Origin: Malania oleifera
Taxonomy: Eukaryota > Streptophyta > Magnoliopsida > Santalales > Ximeniaceae
Direction of reading: 5' to 3'
NCBI RefSeq assembly: GCF_029873635.1
Contig: NC_080423.1
Span: 100,440,991 to 100,504,990 of the forward strand
DNA: 64,000 nucleotides
Both the position numbers and the translations under genes were made by a program. Positions within the stretch are counted from its first letter, which is position 1, and each line of letters begins with the position of its first letter. The notes beneath the pieces were generated by a model that was given only the letters and a program-made list of their open reading frames with translations, did not search any database and had not been told where the DNA came from. This document shows positions 1-12,300 of this stretch, piece by piece.

Positions 1-1260
1 AGGTTTCAGACCTGCCCAAATTGCTAAGGAGGCTAGGGTTTCAAAGGATGTTGTGACTCTAGCTGAGGTAGCTAGGGTTACGCTTGGGGAAGAGGAGGTT
101 AGTTGGGCCAATTCCTTTGTTTTGGATTGGGTTGGATAATTGAAAAAGAAGGAGCCTCCTTTTTAATTGAGTTAGGCTGCATAATTAAACATGCCCATAT
201 TGCTCCGAGCCCTATTTTGGATGATAAGGATGGCTCGCCTCTTATGTGTCTTTTGTCCATCATAAGGGAAAGGACTGGGCCAATCAGCTCATAGATTTTG
301 ATAATGGGATGGCCGAACTCCCAAGCTTCAATTCACAAAAGCAGAATATTGAGAAGAAGACTATGCCCAATGTATTTCTCTAGCTCCTCAAGATACGTGG
401 AATAAATCAATTGTGGAGCAAATTTAGGATTGATAGCTTGACTTCGAGAAATTCTCTTGTGGCAAAGATGGAACAATAAAGTATAGAAGTGGCTGATGAT
501 TTTGGTTTTGCAGAGGTATAAGAGCCTGATGTCGCCAAGGCTGATAGAGGAGATGGTGACTTAGGGTAGCAAATATGATGTTTTAGGCTTGAAGTTAGAT
601 GAATCTAAGGGTCCCAAGGTTTATGCTTGTTGGAAGGCTGATCTGACGGGTGCAGAAAAGAGGTAGCTATATGAAGAAAAGAAAAGGCTCTTCAGTGAGA
701 ATGTGCCAAATCTTTTTTGCTTAGAAGATGGGCAATTCTTGTGATGATGGGGCTAGTGAAGGAAAGGAGGAAATGAAATGGGGGGTTGATAATGATAGTT
801 ATGATCTTAGCGAGTTTGATTGTGCTGAGGGTTTGCTGTTGGATGAGTTTAGGGAACAACATGGTTATATTTTTAATTCATGTGATGTTTTAGGGGACAT
901 ATCATATGTACATCTGTCTCCGTTGGAAGGATTTGAGGTTGTTTCTATTTTTGAGGACAATGGTTTGGTTAATGAACTACGGTGTGAGGACAGAATTTTA
1001 CCTACACTAGGGGAGGAGATTCCAGTGAAGGATTTAGAAGCTAAAGATCTTATGGATAAATTCGATTTTAAGTTTTGTGATCTTGGAGGAAATAAAGTGC
1101 AATATGATGGGGGCAATGATAGAGCTAAGAAAGGTTAAAGGGAGTTTGCTAACTTGAAATATGGTTAATTACGACAAAAAGGATAGAAGAGGAGACTCCT
1201 TAGTTAATATTTTTTTTGGGGTGGATTTACTGCCCCCTTCAGTTTGTATCTTCTCTTTCT
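1..1260 (+). mobile_element. Degenerate L1-type LINE ORF1-like remnant
   Basis: Broken reading frames run across this stretch, the longest open part being 728-1138 (136 residues, acidic, no recognised domain). The end of that frame (MDKF...GGNK...GGNDRAKKG, then a frame with REFANLKY) resembles the region just before the ORF1 stop of plant L1 LINEs. The same words recur, diverged, at 19,380-19,520 (atggataaatt, ggaggaaat, gatggtggcaagctaag, agcaaatttgaag). The stretch from 1,200 to 1,300 (T-run, then cccccttcagtttgtatc) is like a LINE tail. It lies in the XPO1 intron, same strand. The L1 assignment is inference; it could be another retroelement. Confidence 0.4.
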
Positions 1261-3137
1261 CATTCTATATATAAGTCATGTTTTTCCTTTTAGATTATAA
1301 ATATTGAGGTAATTTTGATTTAAAATGTAAAAAAGGCACCATGCAAAATTATCAACTACACATTTTACAAACTACACTTGCACAATCATCAACTACATTC
1401 ATATTACAGAATATCAGTCCAGCAAAGCAATGCCTTATGATGGGCAAAAAAAGATTACTGGAGAGTGGTGAAATGGAGATGGATTTAGAAAGGCTAGAAG
1501 GTTTGATGGCGCTCTACAAGTTGACGCAATAGCACCAGGGTTGGGAAGTCCAACGACTCCAATGTCAAAGAAACTGTGACTCAAGTCTCTCACCTTCTCA
1601 ATTTTTTTTGGGGTTGTCTACAGAATTAAAGGGGCAACAGGGTGCAGGCAAGAAGTGTTCTAGAGGTGTCTTTGTGGTTTTAGAAAGTGTCTCAACTGTG
1701 TCCAATAATAAAAATAAATAAATTAATTTCTGACACGTGTAGGATACATGTCAGAGAGTGTCAGGCAGGTGTCAGTGTTCAACTAGGCTTCCATAAGTAT
1801 CCATGTTTCCTAGCTGCAGAACATTGTGCGCTGACTGGTAGGGAGGGAAATGAGGTCATTCCTTGGTAAAAAAATGGTTGGTTTTTGTTCAGGACTCTTC
1901 TTAGAGTTGAAGGAAGTTGTAACTGATACTGGTGCTGATTTGGTGGACCTCCAAACCTGATGCAGGATCTGTTGGCAGAAGAGAAAGTAACTAGAAAATT
2001 AAGGAAAAATAAAGATAAAGCAAACAAAAGTGTTAGGAATTAAAAGAAAAGGGATACAATGTCCCACCAAGTGTGATTTCCATTGAAGTCTGACTCGCAA
2101 ATCTCAAAATTTGATCTTCAACAGATTTTTGGGGGGGAAAAAAGGAGGAAGATAAGAAATCATAATAACACAACAGCAGTTATCTCTTCAATTTGAGAAT
2201 TGGGTCTGATGAGCGTAAAGAACAATTGTTAGATTGTTCAATAAAATTTCTTTTTCTAGTTTCTACAAAAATAATTATGAGATCAATAGAACACATTTTG
2301 AAATTCAAATCTGAGATTTGTTTGGCCTTCTCGGCCTTTCTTTGGGTCCATTCTTTCGAGTTCTTTAGGGGTTTTCCCAAACCTTGTTAGGGATTGGTAA
2401 GGCAGCGCTTTTGTAAATTCAGTTGTTTCCAAGTTGTTTTGACTTCTACTCCACATTTGATTTTTTTTAGGATGCACACGAGGAAGTGTTGTACGTATTG
2501 TGTGTTTTGAGATACTATACATTCAGGCAAAAGATGGTTCTTTTATTTATGAAGTGTTTAATAAAAGTCGCTACATATTTTGCTTTTCTTGAGTGAATCT
2601 CACAATCCTTCACCAACAAGTCTTTAGTTCCCTCCTCTTGTTGTTCCAACTCGTCAATAATTTGTATGACCATCTGGTGACTATTTAATTGAATTTTTTT
2701 ATGTGATACACACACATAGATACTTGTTATGCCCCCCCCTGCCCCGCAAACAAACAAAATTTTTTTTTTGGCGTATGCTACTGCTTCGTTGTATAGGAGG
2801 ACTGTGCTACAACTGAGGTAATGAGGGGCAGCAGGAGATTAGATTTCATTGATTTCAAATCTTGTTCCCAATCCATAACAATATAAGCTCGAGGTTTCCT
2901 TTGAATAAAAGAATCAGATTTGATTAGTGGATTATCTATGGAGAGTAATGAGTAGGAGAAAGATGGTTTTCACATTAAGAAGCAAGATGAGTCAAATTAC
3001 TGATTTTGGAGGTGTTTTTTGATTTTTGATGAAGATAATTTGGTTGAACCGTTGAAATGCAGATGGCATAGAAGTCCTGTAAAATGTTGAGGCTAAGCAG
3101 TCTACTACTAGCGGGCATGAACGTATGGAAAATGTAA
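1261..3137. other. Intronic DNA, no gene recognised
   Basis: AT-rich sequence inside the 5' intron of XPO1. Several short open frames occur but none has a recognisable domain or codon pattern. The missing first two XPO1 exons (beginning MAAEKLRDLS in Arabidopsis) were looked for here and not found. A short poly-C run lies near 2,734 and T-runs near 2,760. Confidence 0.6.
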
Positions 3138-3562
3138 ACATGGGCGACGAAGAAACATAATATCCAAAAAGTAAAAGTTGCCGAGATGAGAATGCTTAGA
3201 TGGATGAGTGGTATAACATTGAAAGATAAATTAAGAAATGAACATATTCGTGGTAAGTTAGGTGTAGCTCATATAGAAGATAAGATAAGGGAGGGACGAC
3301 TCAGATGATATGGACATTTGCAATGTAGGCCACATAGTGCACCTGTGAGGAAGAGTGACTTAGTTACTGTGGGGGGCAATAGAAGGGGTAGGGGTAGACC
3401 TAAAATAACATAGGAGGAGATAGTGAGTAAGGATTTAATATCCTTGAATCTATCAAAAGAAATGGTCCATGATCACATAAATTGGCGGAAAAGGATTTAT
3501 ATAGCCGACCCCTCCTAGTGGGACTAATGCTTGGTTTTGTTGTTGTTGTTGTTGTTGTTATT
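3138..3562 (+). mobile_element. RTE-clade LINE, 5'-truncated 3' end with (TTG)n tail
   Basis: Translation on + reads VAEMRMLRWMSG, then IRGKLGVAHIEDKIREGRLR, then GRGRPKIT and NWRKRIYIADPS-WD, interrupted by three stops. This is the C-terminal end of the reverse transcriptase polyprotein of plant RTE LINEs. The element ends in a TTG microsatellite (3538-3560), the usual RTE type of 3' tail rather than poly(A). It is truncated at the 5' side, as is normal for target-primed insertion, and lies in sense orientation in the XPO1 intron. No convincing target-site duplication was found. Confidence 0.82.
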
Positions 3563-3726
3563 GGCTAGGGATCCAATGAAAATTGGAAGTTACTTAGGAC
3601 ATGCTGTTGTTTGGGATTTATGGGATAGATGTGGCTCAATGTTGCTTTTGGGGGCCAGGAAATTATAATTCTCGATTCGATGAAATGAAAACTGGGTGTT
3701 GAAATACTTCAAGTATTTTATAAATT

Positions 3727-3977
3727 ATGGCAGAGGGCCTTTAAAAAGGACTCTTAATAATTTAACTCCCATCTTCTCTCTCTCTCTGTTTATCTGACCT
3801 CTTTTCCTCTGTTTATTTGTACTCTCTACTCAGTAATCTCTACTCAGTATTTCGTTCTCTATAAAAAATGGTGCAAAATGTTTCACACTTCATTTCTGTT
3901 GACTCTAAAGGGCATTATGGGCTGATTTAAATGATGGCAGAGGGCCTTTAAAAAGGACTCTTAATAATTTAATTCCC

Positions 3978-4030
<53 letters not shown>

Positions 4031-4159
4031 ATCTTACTCTCTTCTCCTCTGTTTATTTGTACTCTCTACTCAGTATTTCTTTCTCTATAAAAAATGGTGC
4101 AAAATGTTTCACACTTCATTTCTGTTGACTCTAAAGGGCATTATGGGCTGATTTAAATG
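3727..4159 (+). repeat. Tandem duplication (207 bp and 226 bp copies) with (CT)n
   Basis: Copy 1 is 3727-3933 and copy 2 is 3934-4159. Both begin atggcagagggcctttaaaa and end gctgatttaaatg. They differ by a few substitutions, a short deletion in copy 2 (one ctcagtaatctcta unit) and a large expansion of the CT microsatellite in copy 2 (3982-4026). Near-identity suggests a recent duplication. It lies in the XPO1 intron. Confidence 0.95.
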
Positions 4160-4635
4160 AATGAGGAATCTGGTCCTCCTTTGAACAGTTGCTTCTGTGG
4201 ACTATAAAGTCAAGTGGGTCATAGTTTACTTTGAAGCACGGATAAAAGTCAAAGTCAGTTCGCCTGATGAAATCTATTTACTAGGTGGTTAGAAATTCCT
4301 TTTTTGGAAACTATGAAGCAGTGAGTCAATGACAATGATTTGTTGCGTTGATGAAATTTTCTCATTTTTGGCTTTAAATTATTTCGAAGTCATTATATGT
4401 AGGCTTGTACTTTGTATTTGGATGTAAAACCTTAAGACTTCCTATTGTATATTGTTTTTATACACATCAACAATGATATGTTGCATATGCATTACTGGCT
4501 GCTGTCCTTCTGAAGATATTATGGTTTTCAAGTTGTTAATCTGAACTTGAAGTAAAACCATGTAGTTCTTTTCCTTTCTTTCCTTGCCATTGGGGTTGTA
4601 GGTATTAGAATACATTATTCTAATTTTGCATGCAG

Positions 4636-7600
4636 GTTCTGGAAGGTGTAATTAAGTATAGGTGGAATGCGTTGCCTGTTGAACAGCGTGATGGAATGAA
4701 AAATTATATTTCTGAAGTCATTGTTCAGGTATGAATCAATATTTATGTAAGGTGTGTACTTACAAGGGCATATGTTAAGTTGATAATACTTCATTTTTTA
4801 CTTTAAATCTATTGTGTTTAGCTTTCAAGTGATGAAGCCTCCTTTCGTCGAGAAAGATTATATGTCAACAAGCTCAACATTATATTAGTTCAGGTAAAGT
4901 GTGTTGCTTTCTAACAGGAGTTTGTAAACTATTGATTGTGCCTGCTATTGATATTTTTAAAATATGTTGAACTATTCGTCATGATTGTGGCATGGTTTTA
5001 TAGTAGTAGTCTTTTGCCATTGTTTTTTGTTTTTTTTTTGATTTATGGATTTCATGGTATTTCAGTTGATTGATCATCCCACCTTTGGTGTTTACCTTTT
5101 TAAATTATATATACACATATTTTTCTCTTCAATAAGCTGCATGGGATATGTTTTTATATGCATTGTTGAAGGTTAAATTGTTGGATTTGTGTTATAATTT
5201 TTACTTGTCTTCAAAATACAGGTTCTGAAGCATGAGTGGCCAGCAAGATGGCGGAGTTTCATTCCCGACCTTGTCTCAGCAGCAAAAACTAGTGAAACAA
5301 TTTGTGAGAATTGCATGGCTATATTGAAAGTAAGCCTCATGCCGTCCCCCTTGTGTAAACCTTTTTTTTTCATATTGGCAAAAGTGAGTAATGCAAACTG
5401 TTTATCATCAGCTTCTAAGTGAAGAGGTTTTTGATTTCTCGAGGGGGGAAATGACTCAACAGAAGATCAAAGAGCTTAAACAGTCGTTAAATAGGTAACT
5501 ATGTTCATTTGTTGTCCTTCTTGGTTACATCATGCTTTGTACTAATGCTGAGACATTGTGTCTTTCTAATCCTTGTCTTCTACTGTATTGAGTTTCAACT
5601 TGCTAGATGTGGTTATTGTATGAATCTGATGGTGTGCAGCTAATAAATGCAATTTTTCCAATTTAACAAATTTGAAGTTATTTCTGGTATGTTCAACTAA
5701 TAGGATTTATTAGAAGTGGTTATGTATCTTCTAACTGATTTTGTTTCAACTCGTTTTGAGATTTACATGTCTTGGTGTTAGGCTTATTTACTCTTTTTCA
5801 CCAAGCTGTTTCTTATTTATTGCTTAGTCTGGAAATTGTCCAACTGCCATATTTTCCTGTCAGTTTTTAATTTTGAGTCCCTATGTTTATTTTGATCTTT
5901 GTTGGAGGTCCTGCAAAATATTTATATATTATCTAATGTGATGTTTTTGTGCTTCATTTTAACTATAAATTTGTGTCTTGCTTTCATGTTTTCTTTTTTG
6001 GTTGAAACATATCCCTTTATTCAATTTTATTTGTCTCCCTGTTATAGTTTACTAAGAATTTTGTTTGGCTTTGTGACAGTGAGTTCCAGCTCATCCATGA
6101 GTTATGCTTATATGTGCTATCAGCATCTCAAAGAACTGAGCTTATACGGGCAACACTGGCCACCCTGCATGCATTTCTTTCATGGATTCCTCTGGGCTAC
6201 ATATTTGAGTCTCCACTGGTTTGTACTTGGTTTTTGAGCTAATTATATTTTGTGCTTATCTTCATTTATATGACGCAATTTCGCTTTTCATCACATTATG
6301 TTTTCTTCTTGTGTCTTATAGCTGGAAACACTTCTGAAGTTTTTCCCTTTGCCTGCATATCGGAATCTTACTCTCCAGTGCTTAACAGAGGTATTTTTTT
6401 TTTCCATTTGATTCATTTGTTTTTGCTTCCTTGGCAGCTAAATGTTCATTTTTGTATGTCCTGATTCTCACAGGTTGCCGCCCTTAGTTTTGGAGACTTC
6501 TATAACTTGCAGTATGTGAAAATGTACAATATTTTCATTGTTCAATTACAGGTTGGTCAGTATATAGTTTATATCAGTTCTGAGCTTTGAAGATATTTTG
6601 TTTGGGATGCTTGGTTTTATATCTTAGGTTTGTTGCTTATAAATATTTCTTGTATTATATATTGAATCTATTGTTGTTTGTTTTTGTTTGTTTTTATTGA
6701 TTCTTGCTGTATTTTTTATGCCCATGTAGTCTATTCTCCCACCTTCTACAAACATCCCTGATGCTTATGTTCATGGATCCAGCGAAGAGCAGGTGAATAT
6801 TTTCTTCATAAAGGATTATGATTTGGTTGAAAATTTAATACATTTTGATAACTTTAATTTATTCTTTTGTTTGTTCTTATAGGCATTCATTCAGAACTTG
6901 GCGCTGTTTTTCACTTCATTTTATAAGGCAAGTTTCTTCTCGTAGTGACATGCCTTCTTTTGATTTAATCATTTGCGTTGGTAAGCTCTATGTAAGTGCT
7001 GGAGATGATTAGTAAAATGATGGTTGGGTTAAAGGGAGGGATGACATTGTTGTGGTTGGTACTCACCCGTAACAATGAGATCCGTTTTTGGGAGAACTAA
7101 ATGTTTTCTACTTAATATTAAAGTGGGCAAGCTTTTATTGTAAGCTTTTAAGTGATGTTTTGGTGGCCTTGAAGAAGGAATGATAATAACATTTTTTTTT
7201 AATGCAGTCTCACATTCGAGTGCTGGAATCCAGTCAAGAGAATATATCTGTGCTTCTTTTGGGTCTTGAATATCTCATTAGCATATCATATGTGGATGAT
7301 ACAGAAGTTTTTAAGGTACTAATTGGTGCATCTTCTTGGCTCTATCTCTTTGGAAGTTTATTTTCTTAAGTTATTGCTAGACCTGCACTTTTTCTGATGG
7401 TATTATCAAACAGGTCTGCTTAGATTATTGGAACTCCTTAGTTTTAGAGCTGTTCGAACAACATCATAATATTGAGAATCCTGCAGCAGCTGCTAACATG
7501 ATGGGGTTGCAGGTACATTATATATTTTATTTCTGACTAATGATTCTCTGCTGCTCAAGTATAATATGGATTTTCTTTAAAATTTAGAAGATTTCTTTGT

Positions 7601-9262
7601 CTTCTCTGAAACTTTTTCCTTACTCTTGTTCTAGTACTGACTGGTGCACTAGCTAGGATCTTTTACTTCGTCATCTTTCAGTTTCTCCGAGACAAAAAAT
7701 TCCTTTTTTATTTTCCAGTTTGATTTTGTCCTTGTGTTTCTTATAAAAAAAAATTACCTGTTCGTTGTTCGTTACTTTTTATTTATATTTCTTTATGATA
7801 ATGATGATATATGTAGTGCGAAATATTATTGCGGAAAATAAAAATGAGCTGTCTTCTATTTTTATGGGCAAATTTTCCAACAAAATTTCCATTTGAGTTT
7901 ATAAAATTTTGCTATTTTTGGTTGAAGATGAGTATGGGCTCTTAATACCAAGATACTGCAAAAGGTTGCTATAGTGCCCTGTAAATATTTGGGGCAACTA
8001 TCTTCTTGTTGCCTAGTTATGAACCTTTTGTTTCCAATAGTTATGATGCTTTGGCCATAATTAGCAGGGTTTTGTGTTTTTGAGTTGTGGTATGTACAGG
8101 TGCAGGGTTAGCTTGATAAAATATATTTGGGGTAAGGCTTGGTTCACTTTTTTGGATTGTTGCGTTTTGGAGTTCTAGCTAGGATCACTAAATATTTTAT
8201 TTGTAACTACTTTGAGATTCAGTTTTCGTAGTATTTTCATTTTTCCTCTAATTACTTATTTTTCTTAATTGAATACTTCGGAGAGATTAGATCCCCACTT
8301 TTATTAAATTGGATCATGCATAATTGTGACCTGGCCTGTGAGAAGTACCACAAATTTGGCAATGTGATCCTGGGTTGTGGTTGAAGGGGGTGGATATGGA
8401 CTTTGATAACTAATAGACCTAACTGTTGAACCTCAATTAACATGGAGAGTTCTTTGACACACTTTTTTTTATGTGTTAAGATTGATTTGGGTTTTCAGCT
8501 TATGAAACTGTCTGCTGGAAATTCCTAGAGCTTGATTATACTCTAAAATGTTTGTGTAAGGATATGAAACCTTGTAACTATTAGTGCTTTGATTATTTAT
8601 AATTCTATGGATTATTGGGCTTCAGTCATTCTTGTGTATAGGTGTGCACATGCATAATTTCATGGAAGGGTTATACTTGAATATAATCTGATGTCAGATT
8701 TTCTACCTTGGGATTAGCAGATACCGTTGCTTCCTCACATGATTGATGGCCTCGGTCCTCAACTCCTGCAACGGCGGCAACTTTATGCAGGTCCAATGTC
8801 AAAGTTGAGATTGCTTATGATATGTCGTATGGCTAAACCGGAAGAGGTCCTGATCGTTGAAGATGAAAATGGGAATATTGTCCGTGAAACAATGAAGGAC
8901 AATGACGTCCTTGTTCAATATAAGGTGTTAGATCTATATCTGGCAGATATCTTAATGTTTTTTTATACACGCTAGCTGAATAATTTTTGGATGGTTTACT
9001 GATGGAGAACCACTAATGGTGAACTTTAGATGTTTATATAGTAGGTTGTAACTAGGTATTTTATTTTAGTTTGGGAAAACTCTTGTTATTTTACAAGTTT
9101 AGTTAATTTAGGTTTATTTTGTGTATTTAAGTACTTTGGGGTTATTTTGTAATTTCTTGTTTTATTGGCATTTTTTATGTAAATATGTGGTAGTAGCAGT
9201 GGTATAAATGCTGGACATGTAAGTTATTGTAACCGTCAATGTTTTGAATCAGATTGCAAGTG

Positions 9263-9301
<39 letters not shown>

Positions 9302-12300
9302 CTGCTGCTTTTTCTTCTTCCTTCTTTGTTTTCTACTTCCCTCGTCTCTATTCTGTTCTGTATTTCTCTAGTCTCTCTTTCTCTGTTTTTCCTTTCCAAC
9401 TCTCTGTCCTGTAACTTTCATCTTCTATTCCCAATGCTATCCTGCGGCAACTTCTCTCCATCTCTCTTCCTCTCTCTTCTTCTTCTAAGTACCTCCCTAT
9501 AATTCTCTCAATTCTCTTTCTATTTCTTAACTCTGTTGCTTTTCCAACATCATTTACCTTTCACCTGCACTTGTGATAAATTTATATTTGGAAGATATAT
9601 GAATTTTTTCACCTGCTCTTCAACCCAAACCCTGCCCCCCACTCTAGAATCAGAAAAGAGAAAATAGATTGCCAACTAGTTAGATGAAAAAAATAGATGT
9701 CTTGACTATTGAGAAGGGATCCTTGGTGCAACAGTAGAGCTGTCGCCATGTGACCTAGAGGTCATGGTTTCGAGGTGTGAAAACTTCCTCTTGCAAAATT
9801 GCAAGGTAAAGCTGCGTAGTATAGACCTATCTTGGTCCACCCCTCCCTGGACTCCCGTTTGTGCAATGGGTTATCCTTTCCTTCAGATGTTTTGACTGTT
9901 GAGGAAGATGGGGATATTGCTTATGGGATTGTGAAGGATGATGATGATAGATTTAGTATCATACATTTTTTCGAAGGAGAAAAAATTGTCTCTTTTATGC
10001 TGACAGTGAAAAAAATATATAGGTTAATCAGCTGTCCTCATTTTACATATTGTTTGCTGTCTCAGGCTAACTAAAAATCATAAAATATTTCAGTTTTTAA
10101 TGGGTTGCTTGTTTGAACAGGATCATTTCTGGGGTATAAAATCTTGAACCCTTCAATATATTGAAATTCAGTGATTTTCTAGAACTTAATTTGATGCATC
10201 TTTAACTAATGTGTTGGGAAATTTTATTCTGTCATTGTATACTCTTTTCAGCCCTAGCTGTTGCCCTTATGAATGTTTCATTTTTTCAGATCATGAGGGA
10301 AACATTGATCTACTTGTCACATCTTGATCATGAGGATACTGAGAAGCAGGTATGGGTTTTTAAATACTAAACTTATCTAACAAAAACACCACTTTTAAAA
10401 TCTCTTGTATGAACAAGTTATTGTAGCATTAGAAATCTGCAACAATGTTTTAAAAGGCTCAATCAAGGCTTGCCTCAAGGCAAGGCAGGCCTAAAATGCC
10501 TTGAGTCTTAATTCAAAATGCCAAATCCCAAAAAATCTAACGTATTACATGCTAAAGCTTATGCATTAGTACAAAAGGAATGCCTTTAGCGCCTTTTTCG
10601 TTGAGGCTTACACAATTTGGATGTGTGAATCTCAAGTTAGAATTGGCTAGAAAATTTTTAACTCTGTAAATATAAAAGGAATGTCATAATATGAGTTGAT
10701 TTCTAAAACTCTTGAACCTCAACCTTCCCAAAATAATTGAGAGTTGTATTTGAGAACTTGAAAATAATTTGAACTTTGTAATGTTATAGCCATCTCTTTT
10801 CATGATTTATGTGATCAATTCAAGTTAGCAAATTTTGAATGCCCAATTTGCAAATTATATTTATTTATTTTTTTGCATTACATTTTTGATTTTTAAATTT
10901 TATTTATTTGTAAAATATATGTAATTTATTTATATATTTTATCTACAAATAAACTGCTTAAAAGGTTTACGCCGCAACGCCTTAAGGCTTATGCTTCACC
11001 TCTTAAGGATTAGAATGTCTTGCCAACCTTTTGCCTTTTAAAACATGGATCTGCAGAATCTCTTTTGGGCCATTTTCCCTCATTTCTATAATTTACATTT
11101 TTCCAAGATTGGCTAGAGGATATAGAGCACCATAACTGTTGCTTTTGAACCATTTCCTTTTTTTTTTTTTTTTAATTTGAATGACTTTTAATCAAAAGAA
11201 ATGGAATGTAAAATTTATTATGTTTTACCCAGCTGAAATGAAAAATTTAAATCTGTGGTTGCGTTTGCAATGTAATATGTTGAGCAGATTATTTATTCTA
11301 GCCAGCTAAAGGGCGGTCAATTACAGGTCACAATATGGTTTTTTAGGCTAGAAGTTTCTTTATTGCATTTTTATGACAACTTGGTGTCACTATGAAGATA
11401 AATCTGAGATTTTGGCTAATGTGAAGTTAGATTTTATGATTATGCTCAGAATCAAATTGAAATTGTTAGTCTCTATTTCAGATAAATTTTTCTGAATATT
11501 TTTATGAAGCTTTAGATTTATTGGGATTGCATTGCAGGTGGTTAGATTTTAATCTCCTTTGGTCAACTTCTTATGGCAAAGTTGAAACTTTTGTTGATCC
11601 CTGTATTATATTGGGATTATGATGCTAAGCCTCTGACCCTCTGTCATGCTGATAGGATGCTTCATAATGGTCACTATCGTTTCTAGTCCTAATGCATTCC
11701 ATACCTGGATTTTTGATAGCATGTTCTTGTTCTTGCGTACTTGATTTGTAAATTTTTCTTTGCTTATTTGGTTGCTGCCTTTCGTGGCATGGTTCCAAGT
11801 TTCTGGATGGTTTAGTGCACTTGGAAGGTTTAGTGCTTTATTCTTGTTCTCTGTTTCTACTAAGGATCTTGATTAGTAGAACCTTATGTCATCATGAATC
11901 TCTTTATTTTTGTTCAATGTTTTGCTAATGTGACTCTTGCTATTTTTTGATATTTTGTGTAATAGATGCTGAAAAAATTAAGTAGACAGTTGAATGGTGA
12001 CGATTGGACATGGAACAACCTAAATACATTATGCTGGGCAATTGGATCTATATCTGGGTCCATGATGGAGGAGCAGGTATGCTTCATTTCTAGTTTTCTG
12101 TGGCACTGGTATGAGGCAATTACTTGTGGATAATTTATTCCACCCTGTACCTGTTATCCAGCCTGCAATTTTCCCCTCCTAGCTTCTTATTACTTGAAAG
12201 GAAAGTACTTGTGGCATATTCTCCATTATAGTAATGCACGCCTCAGTTGCCCCTGGGCATAAGCTCAGGTGGTAAGGAGGTTCACCAGACGGCCTTGGAC

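Noticed and set aside
9832..10074. An open frame with [19 protein letters not shown] that resembles [20 protein letters not shown] of the upstream XPO1 exon, as if an exon had been duplicated.
   Set aside because: The frame runs through the AU SINE tail and its target duplication; the resemblance is short and does not extend at the DNA level. The true exons on both sides already join in frame.
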